From assembly GCF_042885655.1 (NCBI RefSeq), contig NZ_JBHVRO010000012.1, forward strand, positions 1 through 64,000: a stretch of 64,000 nucleotides of DNA. Direction: 5' to 3'. The notes under the pieces were generated by a model. It was not told the origin of the DNA. It saw nothing but the letters and a program-made list of their open reading frames with translations, and searched no databases. The stretch comes from Psychrobacillus sp042885655. GTDB taxonomy: Bacteria; Bacillota; Bacilli; Bacillales_A; Planococcaceae. The position numbers were made by a program, and so were the translations under genes. Shown here in pieces: positions 27,100-36,496 of this stretch. The first letter of the stretch is position 1. Each line of letters begins with the position of its first letter.

Positions 27100-28611
27100 T
27101 TATTTTAGGAATTTTATAAGATTAGAGAAAGAAGCTACTAGGTCTTGATAGTATCCAATCATTTTATCCATTAAAGAGATTTGGTTGGATTCCTTTTCTA
27201 CCTCATTTTGACTCATTGGTTCTCTATCAGTAGCCAAACTTACTTCTTCATTTACTGTTTGTAAAGGCTCCTCAAGATCTGATACTGTATTTTCCACTGA
27301 TTCTACGGTTTCTTGCTCTGGTGTTTCTACATCAGAAGGTTGATCTTCATTTTCTACAGCCACTGGACTTTCTAAATTAACGTCAATATCATTTGTTAGA
27401 ACTTTATTTGCGTTATCAACAGAGATGTCTCGGGATATATCTGTCTCTAAAGTTGGTGTATCTGTTTCACCAGCATCAGCAGATATATCGGATACTACAT
27501 CAATTGCAACAACGTTTTCAGGTTCTTCACTTGTTTGAGCTAATTTTTGTTCTATAAGAGTTTGATAGTATCCAATAACACTTTGATAGCCATCACCGAT
27601 AAATTGATAAGTTTCATTTACCCATGTACTAAAGTCATTTTCTTGATTTTGTGAACCCTCTACTTGACCGTCTTCATCTGTTGGTGCTTTTGTTTCTTCA
27701 GCTACGTCTTCTTCAACTGCTTCTGTACCATCCTCTACTTGGCCAACTTCAGCTGTTGGTGCTTCTATTTCTTCAGCTGTTCCTTCTTCTTCAGCTGCTA
27801 CGTCCTCTTCAACTGCTTCTGTACCATCTTCTACTTGGCCAACTTCAGCTGTCGGAGCTTCTATTTCTTCCACTGTTCCTTCTTCAGCTACTATTGCATC
27901 ATCTTCTAATTGGCAATCTTCTGTTGTTGGTGCTTCTGCTTCTTCAGCTACGTTTTCTTCAACTGCTTCTGTACCATCTTCTAATTGGCCAACTTCAGAT
28001 GTAGGTGCTTCTGTTTCTTCAGCTGTCCCTTCTTCTTCAACTGCTATTGCATCATCTTCTACTTGGCCAACTTCAGATGTAGGTGCTTCTGTTTCTTCAG
28101 CTGCTACGTCTTCTTCAACTGCTTCTGTACCATCTTCTACTTGGCCAACTTCAGCTGTTGGTGCTTCTGTTTCTTCAGCTGCTACGTCTTCTTCAACTGC
28201 ATCTGTACCATCTTCTACTTGGCCAACTTCAGCTGTTCCTTCTTCTTCAGCTACTGTATCATCACTTATTTCGCCTTCTTGTTTCACATCATGATTTGTT
28301 TCATCTATATTATCATTATCTGGATCTTCATTAGCTGTGCCGGAATTAACTTGAGCTAGTTTGCTAACTAGTTTACCTTTTTCAGGAGATCCTGATAAAC
28401 TTTTCGCTAATGCAGATACTTCCTGACCATGATTTTTCACTTGTTCAATAACTTCCGGATTAACGCCCTTTGCATCAAGCTCTGCTGCAGAGATAGGTGC
28501 ACCAGCTACTAAAAAGGTTGCAGCCATTATTGATGTTGACATCACTAGTGGCGCTACTTTCTTCGACAAATTTTTGTTTGTTTTCTTAGAATCCATTTGT
28601 TTTTTATTCAT
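27100..28611 (-). CDS. secreted acidic repeat protein of unknown function
   Basis: 503 residues from ATG 28611 (AGGAGAG upstream), MNKKQMDSKK onward. A long basic signal peptide with hydrophobic VMSTSIMAATFLVAGAPISA probably ends near residue 43. Residues about 120-340 contain seven full and one partial copy of a 25-32 residue acidic unit built on EVGQVEDGTEAVEEDVAAEE and ending EAPT; one copy carries a single Cys (EDCQLEDD). The remainder is acidic with two similar amphipathic helices, QSVIGYYQTLIEQKL and MDKMIGYYQDLVASF. There is no LPXTG or surface-layer motif, so attachment is unclear. It lies in the insert bounded by the rpsD duplications. I do not recognise the family. Confidence 0.8.
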   Translation of the reverse strand: MNKKQMDSKKTNKNLSKKVAPLVMSTSIMAATFLVAGAPISAAELDAKGVNPEVIEQVKNHGQEVSALAKSLSGSPEKGKLVSKLAQVNSGTANEDPDNDNIDETNHDVKQEGEISDDTVAEEEGTAEVGQVEDGTDAVEEDVAAEETEAPTAEVGQVEDGTEAVEEDVAAEETEAPTSEVGQVEDDAIAVEEEGTAEETEAPTSEVGQLEDGTEAVEENVAEEAEAPTTEDCQLEDDAIVAEEGTVEEIEAPTAEVGQVEDGTEAVEEDVAAEEEGTAEEIEAPTAEVGQVEDGTEAVEEDVAEETKAPTDEDGQVEGSQNQENDFSTWVNETYQFIGDGYQSVIGYYQTLIEQKLAQTSEEPENVVAIDVVSDISADAGETDTPTLETDISRDISVDNANKVLTNDIDVNLESPVAVENEDQPSDVETPEQETVESVENTVSDLEEPLQTVNEEVSLATDREPMSQNEVEKESNQISLMDKMIGYYQDLVASFSNLIKFLK

Positions 28612-29086
28612 TACTTGATCTCTCCTAATTCGCATTTTTTTCTACTGATAGGATGGATTTTTCATAAATTCCGTTATTTAACTTTTCACCTCCTATCAAC
28701 CTAAGTAAGATTATTACTCAAATTTTCCGGCAGTACCATCATCTGCCTGAATTGAATATACCAAAGCATTGTTACCATTTTGTGTTACTCTGATTAAAAA
28801 AAATGACGCTTCCATTACGTATTTGTAGAATTTTGCAATATATGAAATAATATTTAAAGTCCAAAAAACTCTATTCTAAAAAAATAATTATGCTTTCATA
28901 TTTGTACTCTCTGGTATTTCAAGTCTTTTCCCACCACATAATATCTGATTAAATTGTCCAATTTTACTTTACAAATAAAACTAGAAAGTAAAAATTATCA
29001 AAAAAATATAACGAATATTTTATAAATGTTTATATTCAATCATCTGATTGCATGCCTGTAGTTTTCAAAAACAAGGGTATTCACCC
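28612..29086. other. upstream region of the acidic protein gene
   Basis: AT-rich, no convincing gene. A 33-codon minus-strand ORF (28714-28815) reads like the tail of a surface protein (VYSIQADDGTAGKFE, stop) but has no ribosome site; it may be a fragment of a lost gene. A ribosome-like AGGAGGTG lies at about 28685-28692 with no good start after it. Confidence 0.4.
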
Positions 29087-29158
29087 CGTTAATAGTTTTA
29101 CTCTGCAAAGAGTATTAAGCCCTAAAACCTTTTTATTTCAAGGTTCTAGGGCTTTTTT
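29087..29158. repeat. rpsD 3' end plus terminator, distal copy
   Basis: Starts CGTTAATAG, the last codon and stop of rpsD, and carries TACTCTGCAAAGAGTATTA and a working-looking terminator (GCCCTAAAACC, T run). About 90 percent identical to 26641-26712 by eye. Upstream of 29087 the similarity to rpsD ends. Confidence 0.85.
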
Positions 29159-29184
29159 GAGTATTTTTTATTTTAAAAAACAAA

Positions 29185-29215
29185 CGCTCGATTTAAGTGC
29201 ACCTTGCCATTAAAT
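29185..29215 (+). repeat. fragment of family B repeat
   Basis: ACGCTCGATTTAAGTGCACC then TTGCC matches the left end of family B only. Confidence 0.4.
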
Positions 29216-29221
29216 ATATAG

Positions 29222-29270
29222 AAAAAAAGACTGTTGCAAACTCGAATTTCATCGAGTTTTTCAACAGTCT
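29222..29270 (-). terminator. terminator of the DUF3006 gene
   Basis: AGACTGTTG pairs with CAACAGTCT and the inner AAACTCGA with TCGAGTTT; on the minus strand a T run follows. Confidence 0.8.
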
Positions 29271-29349
29271 AAGCTTCTAAATATATAAGTTTGTATGCTC
29301 TCCCATACTTTATAAACAACCTAATAAAGAGAACTATTTCGAAAAGTGA

Positions 29350-29604
29350 TTAATTTATATCCATCTTCATACCTTCGATTAAATCAAGTAATCGTTGTTT
29401 AGCGACATCTGTTTCTTCTTTCAAAGCAGTGAAGGTATAGCCAGACTTATCTTCATTAACCTGAACTTCTAATAAATCCCCTACTTTTGCATTTATCGTA
29501 AACTTATTTTTTAATATTACAAGTTTATTTGTTTTATTATCTTTTTCTAAAAGAACAACAAAAAAATCATCGAAACGATCAACTACGTATCTATTTGAAC
29601 CCAT
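29350..29604 (-). CDS. DUF3006 domain protein
   Basis: 84 residues from ATG 29604, MGSNRYVVDRFDDFFVVLLE. The VDRF start, a central VGDLLEVQV and a C-terminal helix AKQRLLDLIEGMK fit DUF3006, a small beta-barrel-like domain of unknown function. In other Bacillales such genes sit near ComEC-like or metallo-beta-lactamase genes; here it stands alone. Function unknown. Confidence 0.7.
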   Translation of the reverse strand: MGSNRYVVDRFDDFFVVLLEKDNKTNKLVILKNKFTINAKVGDLLEVQVNEDKSGYTFTALKEETDVAKQRLLDLIEGMKMDIN

Positions 29605-29817
29605 CACGAACAGCCCCCGACCAAAATAATAAAAATATACTAAAATTAAATAATTTAATTTGTAGAAAGTTTGTTTATCTATATTATTCTATACTATTTC
29701 TTACTCATTTTTCATCTAATTATGATTAATTTTTATATTTTTTTAATTTTTTCATGACTATATGTCTATTTTGTGGAAACACTAAGAAATGAAATAGGCA
29801 AAAAAGGAGGATATACT

Positions 29818-29985
29818 TTGAAAAACAAAGGTATGAATCATTCACCGAATAGAAAGTCAAACGAAAATGGAGTCAGCGCAAGGTATACTGAACCCGAAAA
29901 GTTAAGTGAAAATGAGAAGAGAACTCTTCAAGTTAAAGATGGTCAACATAATCACCATGTCGACGAACGCGGTGGAGCTTTCTAG
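29818..29985 (+). CDS. small hydrophilic protein
   Basis: 55 residues from TTG 29818, which sits seven bases after AAGGAGG, a stronger signal than any for the upstream in-frame ATG. MKNKGMNHSPNRKSNENGVS and a C-terminal QHNHHVDERGGAF; rich in Asn, Glu, Lys and His, no membrane segment. It ends just before a bidirectional terminator. Such small basic/polar proteins are common in spore formers, but I cannot name the family. Confidence 0.55.
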   Translation: MKNKGMNHSPNRKSNENGVSARYTEPEKLSENEKRTLQVKDGQHNHHVDERGGAF

Positions 29986-30005
29986 CATTACCATAAAGTA
30001 AAAAT

Positions 30006-30043
30006 AAATAGCTACTTCCCCATTTCAAGGGAAGTAGCTATTT
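30006..30043. terminator. bidirectional terminator small ORF/tyrS
   Basis: AAATAGCTACTTCCC and GGGAAGTAGCTATTT form a perfect 15-bp stem between convergent genes. Confidence 0.85.
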
Positions 30044-30046
30044 ATA

Positions 30047-31312
30047 TTAAACAAACTTAATCATTTTGTAGTTTTTCTTTCCTCGACGAATAATCATAAA
30101 TTCATCTTCTAAACGATCATTTTCCCCTACTTCATAAGATACATCCGTCACTTTTTCACCATTTATAGATATAGCACCGTTTGCAACATCTTCTCGCGCT
30201 TGTCTTTTCGAAGGAGACACATTTGCTTCGACGATAAAATCCACAATATTTTTGCCATCTTTTGTCATCTCAACTGATGGTACATCTTTAAAAGCATCTT
30301 TCATTTCTTCGGAAGATAGTTCTTTTAAATTTCCGCTAAACAATGCTTGGGAAATTCGAACAGCTTGGTCTAAAGCTTCTTGACCATGAATAAGACGAGT
30401 CATTTCTTCTGCTAGTGCAATTTGTGCTTTACGTAAATGAGGCTCATTTTCCACAGTCACCTGGAATGCTTCAATTTCTTTTCTTTCTAAAAACGTGAAA
30501 ATTTTCATGTATTTTATAACATCTGAATCCGCTGTGTTAATCCAAAATTGATAAAACTCATACGGGGATGTCTTTTTTGCATCTAACCATACAGAACCAG
30601 AAGCAGATTTACCGAATTTAGTTCCATCTGCTTTTGTAACTAATGGAATAGTGATGCCGAATGCTTTAGTTTCCTCTTCATGGGTTTTACGAATCATTTC
30701 AAGACCTGTTGTTATATTCCCCCATTGGTCAGATCCACCAATTTGAACACGACAATTAAAGTGGTCAAATAAATGTTTGAAATCAATACCTTGTATTAAC
30801 GTGTAGGTAAATTCAGTAAAAGAAAGACCTGTATCTAAGCGAGAAGCAATAGAATCTTTCCCCAACATATAGTTAATATTAATAAGCTTTCCAAAATCTC
30901 TTAAAAACTCAACTACCGTCATCGAGCCATTCCAATCATAGTTATTGACCATTTGAGCGCCATTCTCAGCTTGGAAATCAAAGATTTGTTCCATTTGGGC
31001 CTTAATACCTTGAACATTCCGATCAATTTGTTCAATTGTTTGAAGTTGGCGTTCTTCCGATCGACCAGATGGATCCCCAATCATGCCTGTTGCCCCACCC
31101 ACTAAAAGAATCGGTCGATGCCCATGTAATTGAAATCTTCTTAGTGTAAGCAAAGGTACAATATGTCCAATATGCATACTATCTGCGGTTGGATCTACCC
31201 CGCAATATAAAGATATTTTTTCTTTGTTTAATAACTCTTCTAATCCCTCGGCATCTGTTTGTTGATATAAAAGTCCTCTCCAAGATAAATCCTCTAGTAA
31301 TGCGTTTGTCAA
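30047..31312 (-). CDS. tyrS: tyrosyl-tRNA synthetase
   Basis: Charges tRNA-Tyr. 421 residues (B. subtilis 422). HIGH at 47-50, the KMSKS equivalent KFGKS at 232-236, QIGGSDQWGNI in the tyrosine pocket, and a C-terminal S4 RNA-binding domain (SKRQAREDVANGAISINGEK). Expression is controlled by the T-box leader upstream. Confidence 0.98.
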   Translation of the reverse strand: MTNALLEDLSWRGLLYQQTDAEGLEELLNKEKISLYCGVDPTADSMHIGHIVPLLTLRRFQLHGHRPILLVGGATGMIGDPSGRSEERQLQTIEQIDRNVQGIKAQMEQIFDFQAENGAQMVNNYDWNGSMTVVEFLRDFGKLININYMLGKDSIASRLDTGLSFTEFTYTLIQGIDFKHLFDHFNCRVQIGGSDQWGNITTGLEMIRKTHEEETKAFGITIPLVTKADGTKFGKSASGSVWLDAKKTSPYEFYQFWINTADSDVIKYMKIFTFLERKEIEAFQVTVENEPHLRKAQIALAEEMTRLIHGQEALDQAVRISQALFSGNLKELSSEEMKDAFKDVPSVEMTKDGKNIVDFIVEANVSPSKRQAREDVANGAISINGEKVTDVSYEVGENDRLEDEFMIIRRGKKNYKMIKFV

Positions 31313-31342
31313 TTTAATCTCCTCCTTTAGAAAATAAAAAAA

Positions 31343-31565
31343 GTCCCTGCACGAAATTAATCATGCAGGGACGCTATATCAATTAGCGCGGTACCACCCA
31401 GCTTGAAGGAAAAACCCTTCCGCTTCAATCACGATATCGTTGTGAAAACGTTTAACTCCAAGCCTGTAATTCGTTTTTATACACTGACTAACTTTCACCA
31501 ACCGTTAGCTCTCTAAACAGTATGTACAATAACTACTTCGGACTTTTCTTCGTTAAAATATATAC
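31343..31565 (-). promoter_or_regulatory. T-box riboswitch of tyrS
   Basis: On the minus strand the conserved T-box TGGGTGGTACCGCGC (31386-31400) precedes a terminator stem GTCCCTGCA/TGCAGGGAC (31343-31372) with a T run. Stem I carries AGAGAG and GGTGAAAG-like elements; a TAC codon in GAATTACAGGC is the likely tyrosine specifier. Uncharged tRNA-Tyr would favour the antiterminator. Confidence 0.92.
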
Positions 31566-31567
31566 CT

Positions 31568-31595
31568 ATTTTACATAATATAAAACGTATGTCAA
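31568..31595 (-). promoter_or_regulatory. tyrS promoter
   Basis: On the minus strand TTGACA (31590-31595) and TAAAAT (31568-31573) are 16 bp apart, just before the T-box leader. Confidence 0.65.
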
Positions 31596-31656
31596 TATCT
31601 ATCGTCTATTGATAATCGGTTATGGTATAATAATTCTTGATTTGGGGGTCGAGCTA

Positions 31657-34530
31657 ATGATGGATAAATGGATAAAGAAAATCCAATTTTACAAAGATAA
31701 ACTGGATGATTGGCAATCAACTAAATGGGCTAAAGGACTACGTATTTCAACCGGCGTTATTTGGAATTTATGCTTACTTTTCATAATTATAGGTGTTACG
31801 TTTGGAATCTTTGCTGTATCAGTTGGAGCTGGCTATTTTGCTTCGTTAGTAAAAGAGGAACCATTACGTAGTAAAGAAGAAATGAGAGAAGATGTGTTTA
31901 ACTATGAAGAAACCTCTGAAATTTATTTTGCAGGAGATGTATATCTCGGTAAGTTAAGGACGGATCTTGAGCGCACTGAAACTAAATTATCCTCCATTTC
32001 ACCATATGTTTTGGATGCTGTTTTGGCTACAGAAGATGAATACTTCGAAGTACATAATGGGATAGTTCCTAAAGCAATTATCCGTGGATTGCTTCAAGAT
32101 GTAACAAACTCCGATACAAAAACAGGTGGTTCTACTTTAACGCAACAATTAATTAAAAACCAAATATTAACAAACGAAGTTTCCTATGAACGAAAAGCAA
32201 AAGAAATTCTTTTAGCAATGCGTTTAGAACATTTTATGACAAAAGATGAAATATTAGAAACTTACTTGAACATTATTCCTTATGGTCGAAATGCAAACGG
32301 AAGAAACATTGCAGGCATTGAGACAGCAGCTAACGGAATATTTAACGTAAAAGCGAAAGATTTAACACTACCTCAAGCAGCATATATTGCTGGAATTCCG
32401 CAATCACCATTCGCATATACACCTTTTAGAAAAGGCGGAGTTTTAAAAGAAGGGAAAGCATTACAACCCGGTATTGAACGGATGAAGACTGTTTTATTCA
32501 GAATGAAAGAAACAGGATATATCACCGAAGAAGAATACAACTCTGTAAAAGATTATGATATTACGAAAGATTTTAGACAACCAGAGATAGTGCCAGAAGA
32601 AAAGTATCCTTGGCTAACTTTTGAAATTGAAAATCGTGTTAAAGAAATACTAAGAGAACAATTTGCTTCTGCAGATGGAATTGATCCAGAACGATTGAAA
32701 AATGAATCTAAGCTCTATGAAAAATATGATATTATTGCAAAACGTGCTGTAAGTACAGGCGGTTACCGAATTCATACAACCATAAATAAAGAAATGTATG
32801 AAGCGATGATTAAAGTTAAAGATAATTTTGATAGCTATGGACATACGTACACGAAAGAAGTGAAAGACCCAAACACTGGCGAAATTATTAAACAAGATTT
32901 TCCAGTGCAAGTTGGAAGTATGATGATTGAAAATGGAACTGGTAAAATATTAGCCTTCTTAGGTGGACGAGACTATAATTTAGAACAATATAATCATGCA
33001 ACCCAATCTGTTCGTCCAATCGGTTCAACAATAAAGCCTTTACTTGTATATGCTCCAGCAATTGAATATGGGGTCATTGGTGCCGGAAGCCCTGTTGTCG
33101 ATGTGAAACTAGAAAATTTAGGCAGTACAACATGGAAAGAATCACCATCGAATTATACGAAAGATCAAGAAAGAGGTATTATTTCAGCACGTGATGCATT
33201 AAAAACATCACAAAACTTATCTACTATTCGTTTGTATGATTTAATTATGGATAGAAAACCAACAGACTTTTTGCTCAAAATGGGCTTTGAACATATTGGG
33301 GAAACCGAATACGCACATCATGCTTTGGCTATAGGTGGGATGGACAACGGTGCAACTGTAGAAGAAAACACAAATGCATTTGGAACCTTTGCAAATAATG
33401 GTCAATTTATCGATGCTTATATGATCGAAAAAATTGAAGATGTTCATGGGAATGTCATCTATCAACATAAAATTGAACCAGTGCAAGTATTCAGTCCTGC
33501 AACTGCTTATATTATTACAGATATGCTTCGGGATGTACTATCAGGTGGGACAGCATCCCTTGCCAATTCGAGATTAAAATTTAAATCTGATTTTGCAGCT
33601 AAAACTGGGACAACACAGAATCATAATGATTCTTGGCTTGTTGGATATAATCCAAATGTTTCTCTTGGTGTATGGCTTGGTTATGATGATAACCAATTAT
33701 CCTTATTCTATATGAATAATCGTTATAATCATCCAAGCGTTCGAGTGAATATGCTTTGGTCCAATATGATGAATGCCATGTATGATGTGAACCCAGAGCT
33801 AGTGGATGCTCCAAATCCTTTCCCGGTTCCAAAGGGAGTTGTTACAAAATCTTTTTGTGGTATATCTGGACTGGCCACATCAGATGCCTGTGCTCAAGCA
33901 GGTTTAGTCAAATCAGACTTATTTAACGAAGCTGCAATGCTTCCAACTGCCCCAGATGATAGTTTAATATCATCATCTTATGTAGTTATTAATGGAAATA
34001 GATATCGCTCCTTAGACTCTACTCCAAGTGAATTCGTAGTAAAAGGTGGATTTGGAGTGAACGAAGAATTTATCAAACGAATGCTTGGTAAATTTGGAGG
34101 AAATGCAAGTAAACTATTTCCTGAGAACTCTACTTTTTCTGGAAATGTAGTATCTGAAGAAGTATTTAAAGCAGATGGTAGTCCTCCTTTAGCTGTTACG
34201 GCTTCATTAAGTGGAAAAACATTGACATGGACGAATTCGGATTCTACTGACGTTGTTGGATATCGAATATTCCAAGTAGTAAACGGTGAAAGAGTACTAG
34301 CTGCTTCTAAACTAGAAGCTGAAACATATAGTTATCAAATTAACGGTACAGGTCAATATATCGTTGTAGCAGTAGATATTACAGGATTACAATCTGGAGC
34401 TTCTAATATTGTTTCAATAGAAGAGAAAAAACCTGAGCCACCAACTGACATAATTACACCACCAACTAATTCAGGTGAAGGGGATAAACCAACTCATCCA
34501 GAAAATGAAGAGGAAACTGGTGATGATTAA
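31657..34530 (+). CDS. class A penicillin-binding protein (PBP1A type)
   Basis: Bifunctional peptidoglycan synthase, 957 residues from ATG 31657. Membrane helix about 31-62; glycosyltransferase-51 domain with ATEDEYFEVHNG (catalytic Glu126) and GGSTLTQQLIKNQ (157-169); transpeptidase motifs STIK (Ser457), SQN (518-520) and KTG (649-651). A fibronectin III-like segment (about 845-920) and a Pro/Thr/Glu tail follow. An alternative upstream ATG at 31609 lacks a ribosome site. Neighbours are tyrS (divergent) and acsA (convergent). Confidence 0.95.
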   Translation: MMDKWIKKIQFYKDKLDDWQSTKWAKGLRISTGVIWNLCLLFIIIGVTFGIFAVSVGAGYFASLVKEEPLRSKEEMREDVFNYEETSEIYFAGDVYLGKLRTDLERTETKLSSISPYVLDAVLATEDEYFEVHNGIVPKAIIRGLLQDVTNSDTKTGGSTLTQQLIKNQILTNEVSYERKAKEILLAMRLEHFMTKDEILETYLNIIPYGRNANGRNIAGIETAANGIFNVKAKDLTLPQAAYIAGIPQSPFAYTPFRKGGVLKEGKALQPGIERMKTVLFRMKETGYITEEEYNSVKDYDITKDFRQPEIVPEEKYPWLTFEIENRVKEILREQFASADGIDPERLKNESKLYEKYDIIAKRAVSTGGYRIHTTINKEMYEAMIKVKDNFDSYGHTYTKEVKDPNTGEIIKQDFPVQVGSMMIENGTGKILAFLGGRDYNLEQYNHATQSVRPIGSTIKPLLVYAPAIEYGVIGAGSPVVDVKLENLGSTTWKESPSNYTKDQERGIISARDALKTSQNLSTIRLYDLIMDRKPTDFLLKMGFEHIGETEYAHHALAIGGMDNGATVEENTNAFGTFANNGQFIDAYMIEKIEDVHGNVIYQHKIEPVQVFSPATAYIITDMLRDVLSGGTASLANSRLKFKSDFAAKTGTTQNHNDSWLVGYNPNVSLGVWLGYDDNQLSLFYMNNRYNHPSVRVNMLWSNMMNAMYDVNPELVDAPNPFPVPKGVVTKSFCGISGLATSDACAQAGLVKSDLFNEAAMLPTAPDDSLISSSYVVINGNRYRSLDSTPSEFVVKGGFGVNEEFIKRMLGKFGGNASKLFPENSTFSGNVVSEEVFKADGSPPLAVTASLSGKTLTWTNSDSTDVVGYRIFQVVNGERVLAASKLEAETYSYQINGTGQYIVVAVDITGLQSGASNIVSIEEKKPEPPTDIITPPTNSGEGDKPTHPENEEETGDD

Positions 34531-34561
34531 TAGTTAAGTTAAATCCTTATTTTTAGAAATG

Positions 34562-34605
34562 AAAAGCCACAGCTTCCTGATTTTTAGGTCGCTGTGGCTT
34601 TTTTT
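34562..34605. terminator. bidirectional terminator PBP/acsA
   Basis: AAAAGCCACAGC and GCTGTGGCTTTT form a 12-bp stem followed by T on the plus strand. Confidence 0.88.
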
Positions 34606-36323
34606 TAGTCTTCCATCGTTGACAAGTCCCCTGTTGGTAATTTTAATTCCCAGGCTTTTAATACTCGTCTCATAATTTTTCCGCTTCGGGTTTTTGGTAA
34701 CTTATCTTTAAATTCTATTTCTCTAGGTGCAGCATGAGCTGCAAGCCCCTTCTTAACAAATTGCTGAATGTCTATAATTAGTTCTTCAGAAGGTTCATAC
34801 CCTTCATTCAATGCGACGAATGCTTTAATAATTTCTCCTCGAACAGGATCGGGTTTACCGATTACACCAGCTTCTAAAATAGCAGGATGTTCTAGTAGCT
34901 TGCTTTCCACTTCAAATGGACCTACTCGTTCCCCAGAAGTCATGATAACATCATCTACTCTTCCTTGGAACCAATAATAACCTTCATCATCCATATAAGC
35001 CGAGTCTCCGGAGAAATACCATTCATCATTCATAAAAGTTGACTCGTATTTTTCTTTGTTATTCCAAATTTGACGCATCATAGATGGCCAGCCCTTTTTA
35101 ATCGCCAAATTCCCCATGGTGAATGGAGGAACAACATTTCCTTGATTATCTATAATGGCTGCTTCCAAACCTGGCAAAGGTTTCCCCATCGAACCAGGTT
35201 TAATCGGTAAGCACGCGTAGTTACAGATCATTTGTGCACCTGTTTCAGTCATCCACCAAGTATCATGAATTCTTTTATTAAATACATGCATTCCCCATTT
35301 AATCACTTCTGGATTTAACGGTTCTCCAACTGATAAAATATGACGTAACGAAGATAAATCATGTTTTTTAACAACCGCATCACCGGCCCCCATTAACATT
35401 CGGAATGCAGTTGGAGCACTATACCAAACAGTTACACGGTATTCATCAATCGCATTATACCATGCATCAGGTGAAAATCGACCGCCAAGTACAAGGGAAG
35501 TCGTTCCTGCAAGCCATGGACCAAATATTCCATAAGAGGTTCCGGTAACCCACCCTGGATCTGCTGTACACCAATAGATATCTTCATCTCTAATATCCAT
35601 TACCCATTTCATCGATTGATATTGTTGAACCATAGCATAATGCACATGTAAAATGCCTTTCGGTTTCCCGGTTGAACCAGATGTATAATGTAAGATTAGT
35701 CCATCTTCTTTACCTACCCATTCTATTTCAAAAGATTCAGATGCTTGAACTAATGATTTATTAAAATCTATAAACTTATCAGATTCCTCTATATTTTCCC
35801 CAACTAAAAAAACTGTTTCTAGATTCGGTAATTTATCTAACGGGATTCTATTAAGCAACTCAGGTGTAGTAACGATGGCTTTCGCTTCGCTATCTAGTAA
35901 GCGGTCATAAACAGCACCTTCCATAAATGCCTCAAAAAGCGGTCCTACGATAACGCCCATTTTGACTGCACCCAGAAGTGAAAAATATAATTCTGGCGAC
36001 CTAGGCATAAAGATAAAAAGACGATCTCCTTTTGCAAGACTAGAGTTTTGTTTAAAAGCATTTGCTGCTTTATTGCTCATCTTTTTCATATCAAGGAATG
36101 TATAAGATTCTTTCCTATCAGCATCTTGGTAGTATAGTGCAACTTTATCTTTTCTATAAGACTCTGCATGTCTATCTATAGCTTCAAAGGCCATATTGAC
36201 TTTTCCAGTCTCATACCAAGAAAAAGTCTTCTCAGTATCTTCCCATTGAAAGCTTTTTACAGTTCCATCATAGTCCTTTAATTGATAGTCACCTTGTACC
36301 ACTGGCAATATTTCAATTTTCAT
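34605..36323 (-). CDS. acsA: acetyl-CoA synthetase
   Basis: Makes acetyl-CoA from acetate, ATP and CoA. 572 residues from ATG 36323, the exact B. subtilis length; a GTG nine bases upstream is less likely. ATP motif YTSGSTGKPKG; C-terminal PKTRSGKIMRRVL with the catalytic lysine at 549, the residue acetylated by AcuA in B. subtilis. It is divergent from acuABC, whose products control this lysine: AcuA acetylates and AcuC deacetylates. Confidence 0.97.
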   Translation of the reverse strand: MKIEILPVVQGDYQLKDYDGTVKSFQWEDTEKTFSWYETGKVNMAFEAIDRHAESYRKDKVALYYQDADRKESYTFLDMKKMSNKAANAFKQNSSLAKGDRLFIFMPRSPELYFSLLGAVKMGVIVGPLFEAFMEGAVYDRLLDSEAKAIVTTPELLNRIPLDKLPNLETVFLVGENIEESDKFIDFNKSLVQASESFEIEWVGKEDGLILHYTSGSTGKPKGILHVHYAMVQQYQSMKWVMDIRDEDIYWCTADPGWVTGTSYGIFGPWLAGTTSLVLGGRFSPDAWYNAIDEYRVTVWYSAPTAFRMLMGAGDAVVKKHDLSSLRHILSVGEPLNPEVIKWGMHVFNKRIHDTWWMTETGAQMICNYACLPIKPGSMGKPLPGLEAAIIDNQGNVVPPFTMGNLAIKKGWPSMMRQIWNNKEKYESTFMNDEWYFSGDSAYMDDEGYYWFQGRVDDVIMTSGERVGPFEVESKLLEHPAILEAGVIGKPDPVRGEIIKAFVALNEGYEPSEELIIDIQQFVKKGLAAHAAPREIEFKDKLPKTRSGKIMRRVLKAWELKLPTGDLSTMED

Positions 36324-36424
36324 CCTCTTCACCCTTTCGATAAATATACTCTTTTATTCTACAATACTTTTTTACATTTTTGCTAATCTTTTTACTTTTT
36401 AGAATGTTTCATTACATTTATTTA

Positions 36425-36460
36425 GGAAACCGCATTCATTCATAAAATATCATGTATAAT
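36425..36460 (+). promoter_or_regulatory. acuABC promoter with overlapping cre-like site
   Basis: TATAAT lies at 36455-36460. The complement of GGAAACCGCATTCA (36425-36438) matches the cre consensus at 12 of 14 positions and overlaps the expected -35 region. CcpA control of acsA and acu genes is known in B. subtilis; here it is inferred. Confidence 0.5.
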
Positions 36461-36496
36461 AGTTATAATTGGAATATTTTTATAGGTGGTGAATTC

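Noticed and set aside
27661..28240. Regular short repeats that could suggest a CRISPR array
   Set aside because: Period of about 75-96 bp follows codon units of the acidic protein, the repeats are in frame, and there are no unique spacers or cas genes.
27651..28359. Several plus-strand ORFs rich in Leu, Phe and Cys antisense to the acidic protein gene
   Set aside because: They arise from the antisense of Glu/Ala-rich repeats, have no ribosome sites, and mirror the repeat periodicity of the real gene.
28714..28815. 33-codon minus-strand ORF ending in a surface-protein-like tail
   Set aside because: No ribosome site and too short to assign; noted only as a possible fragment in the region entry.
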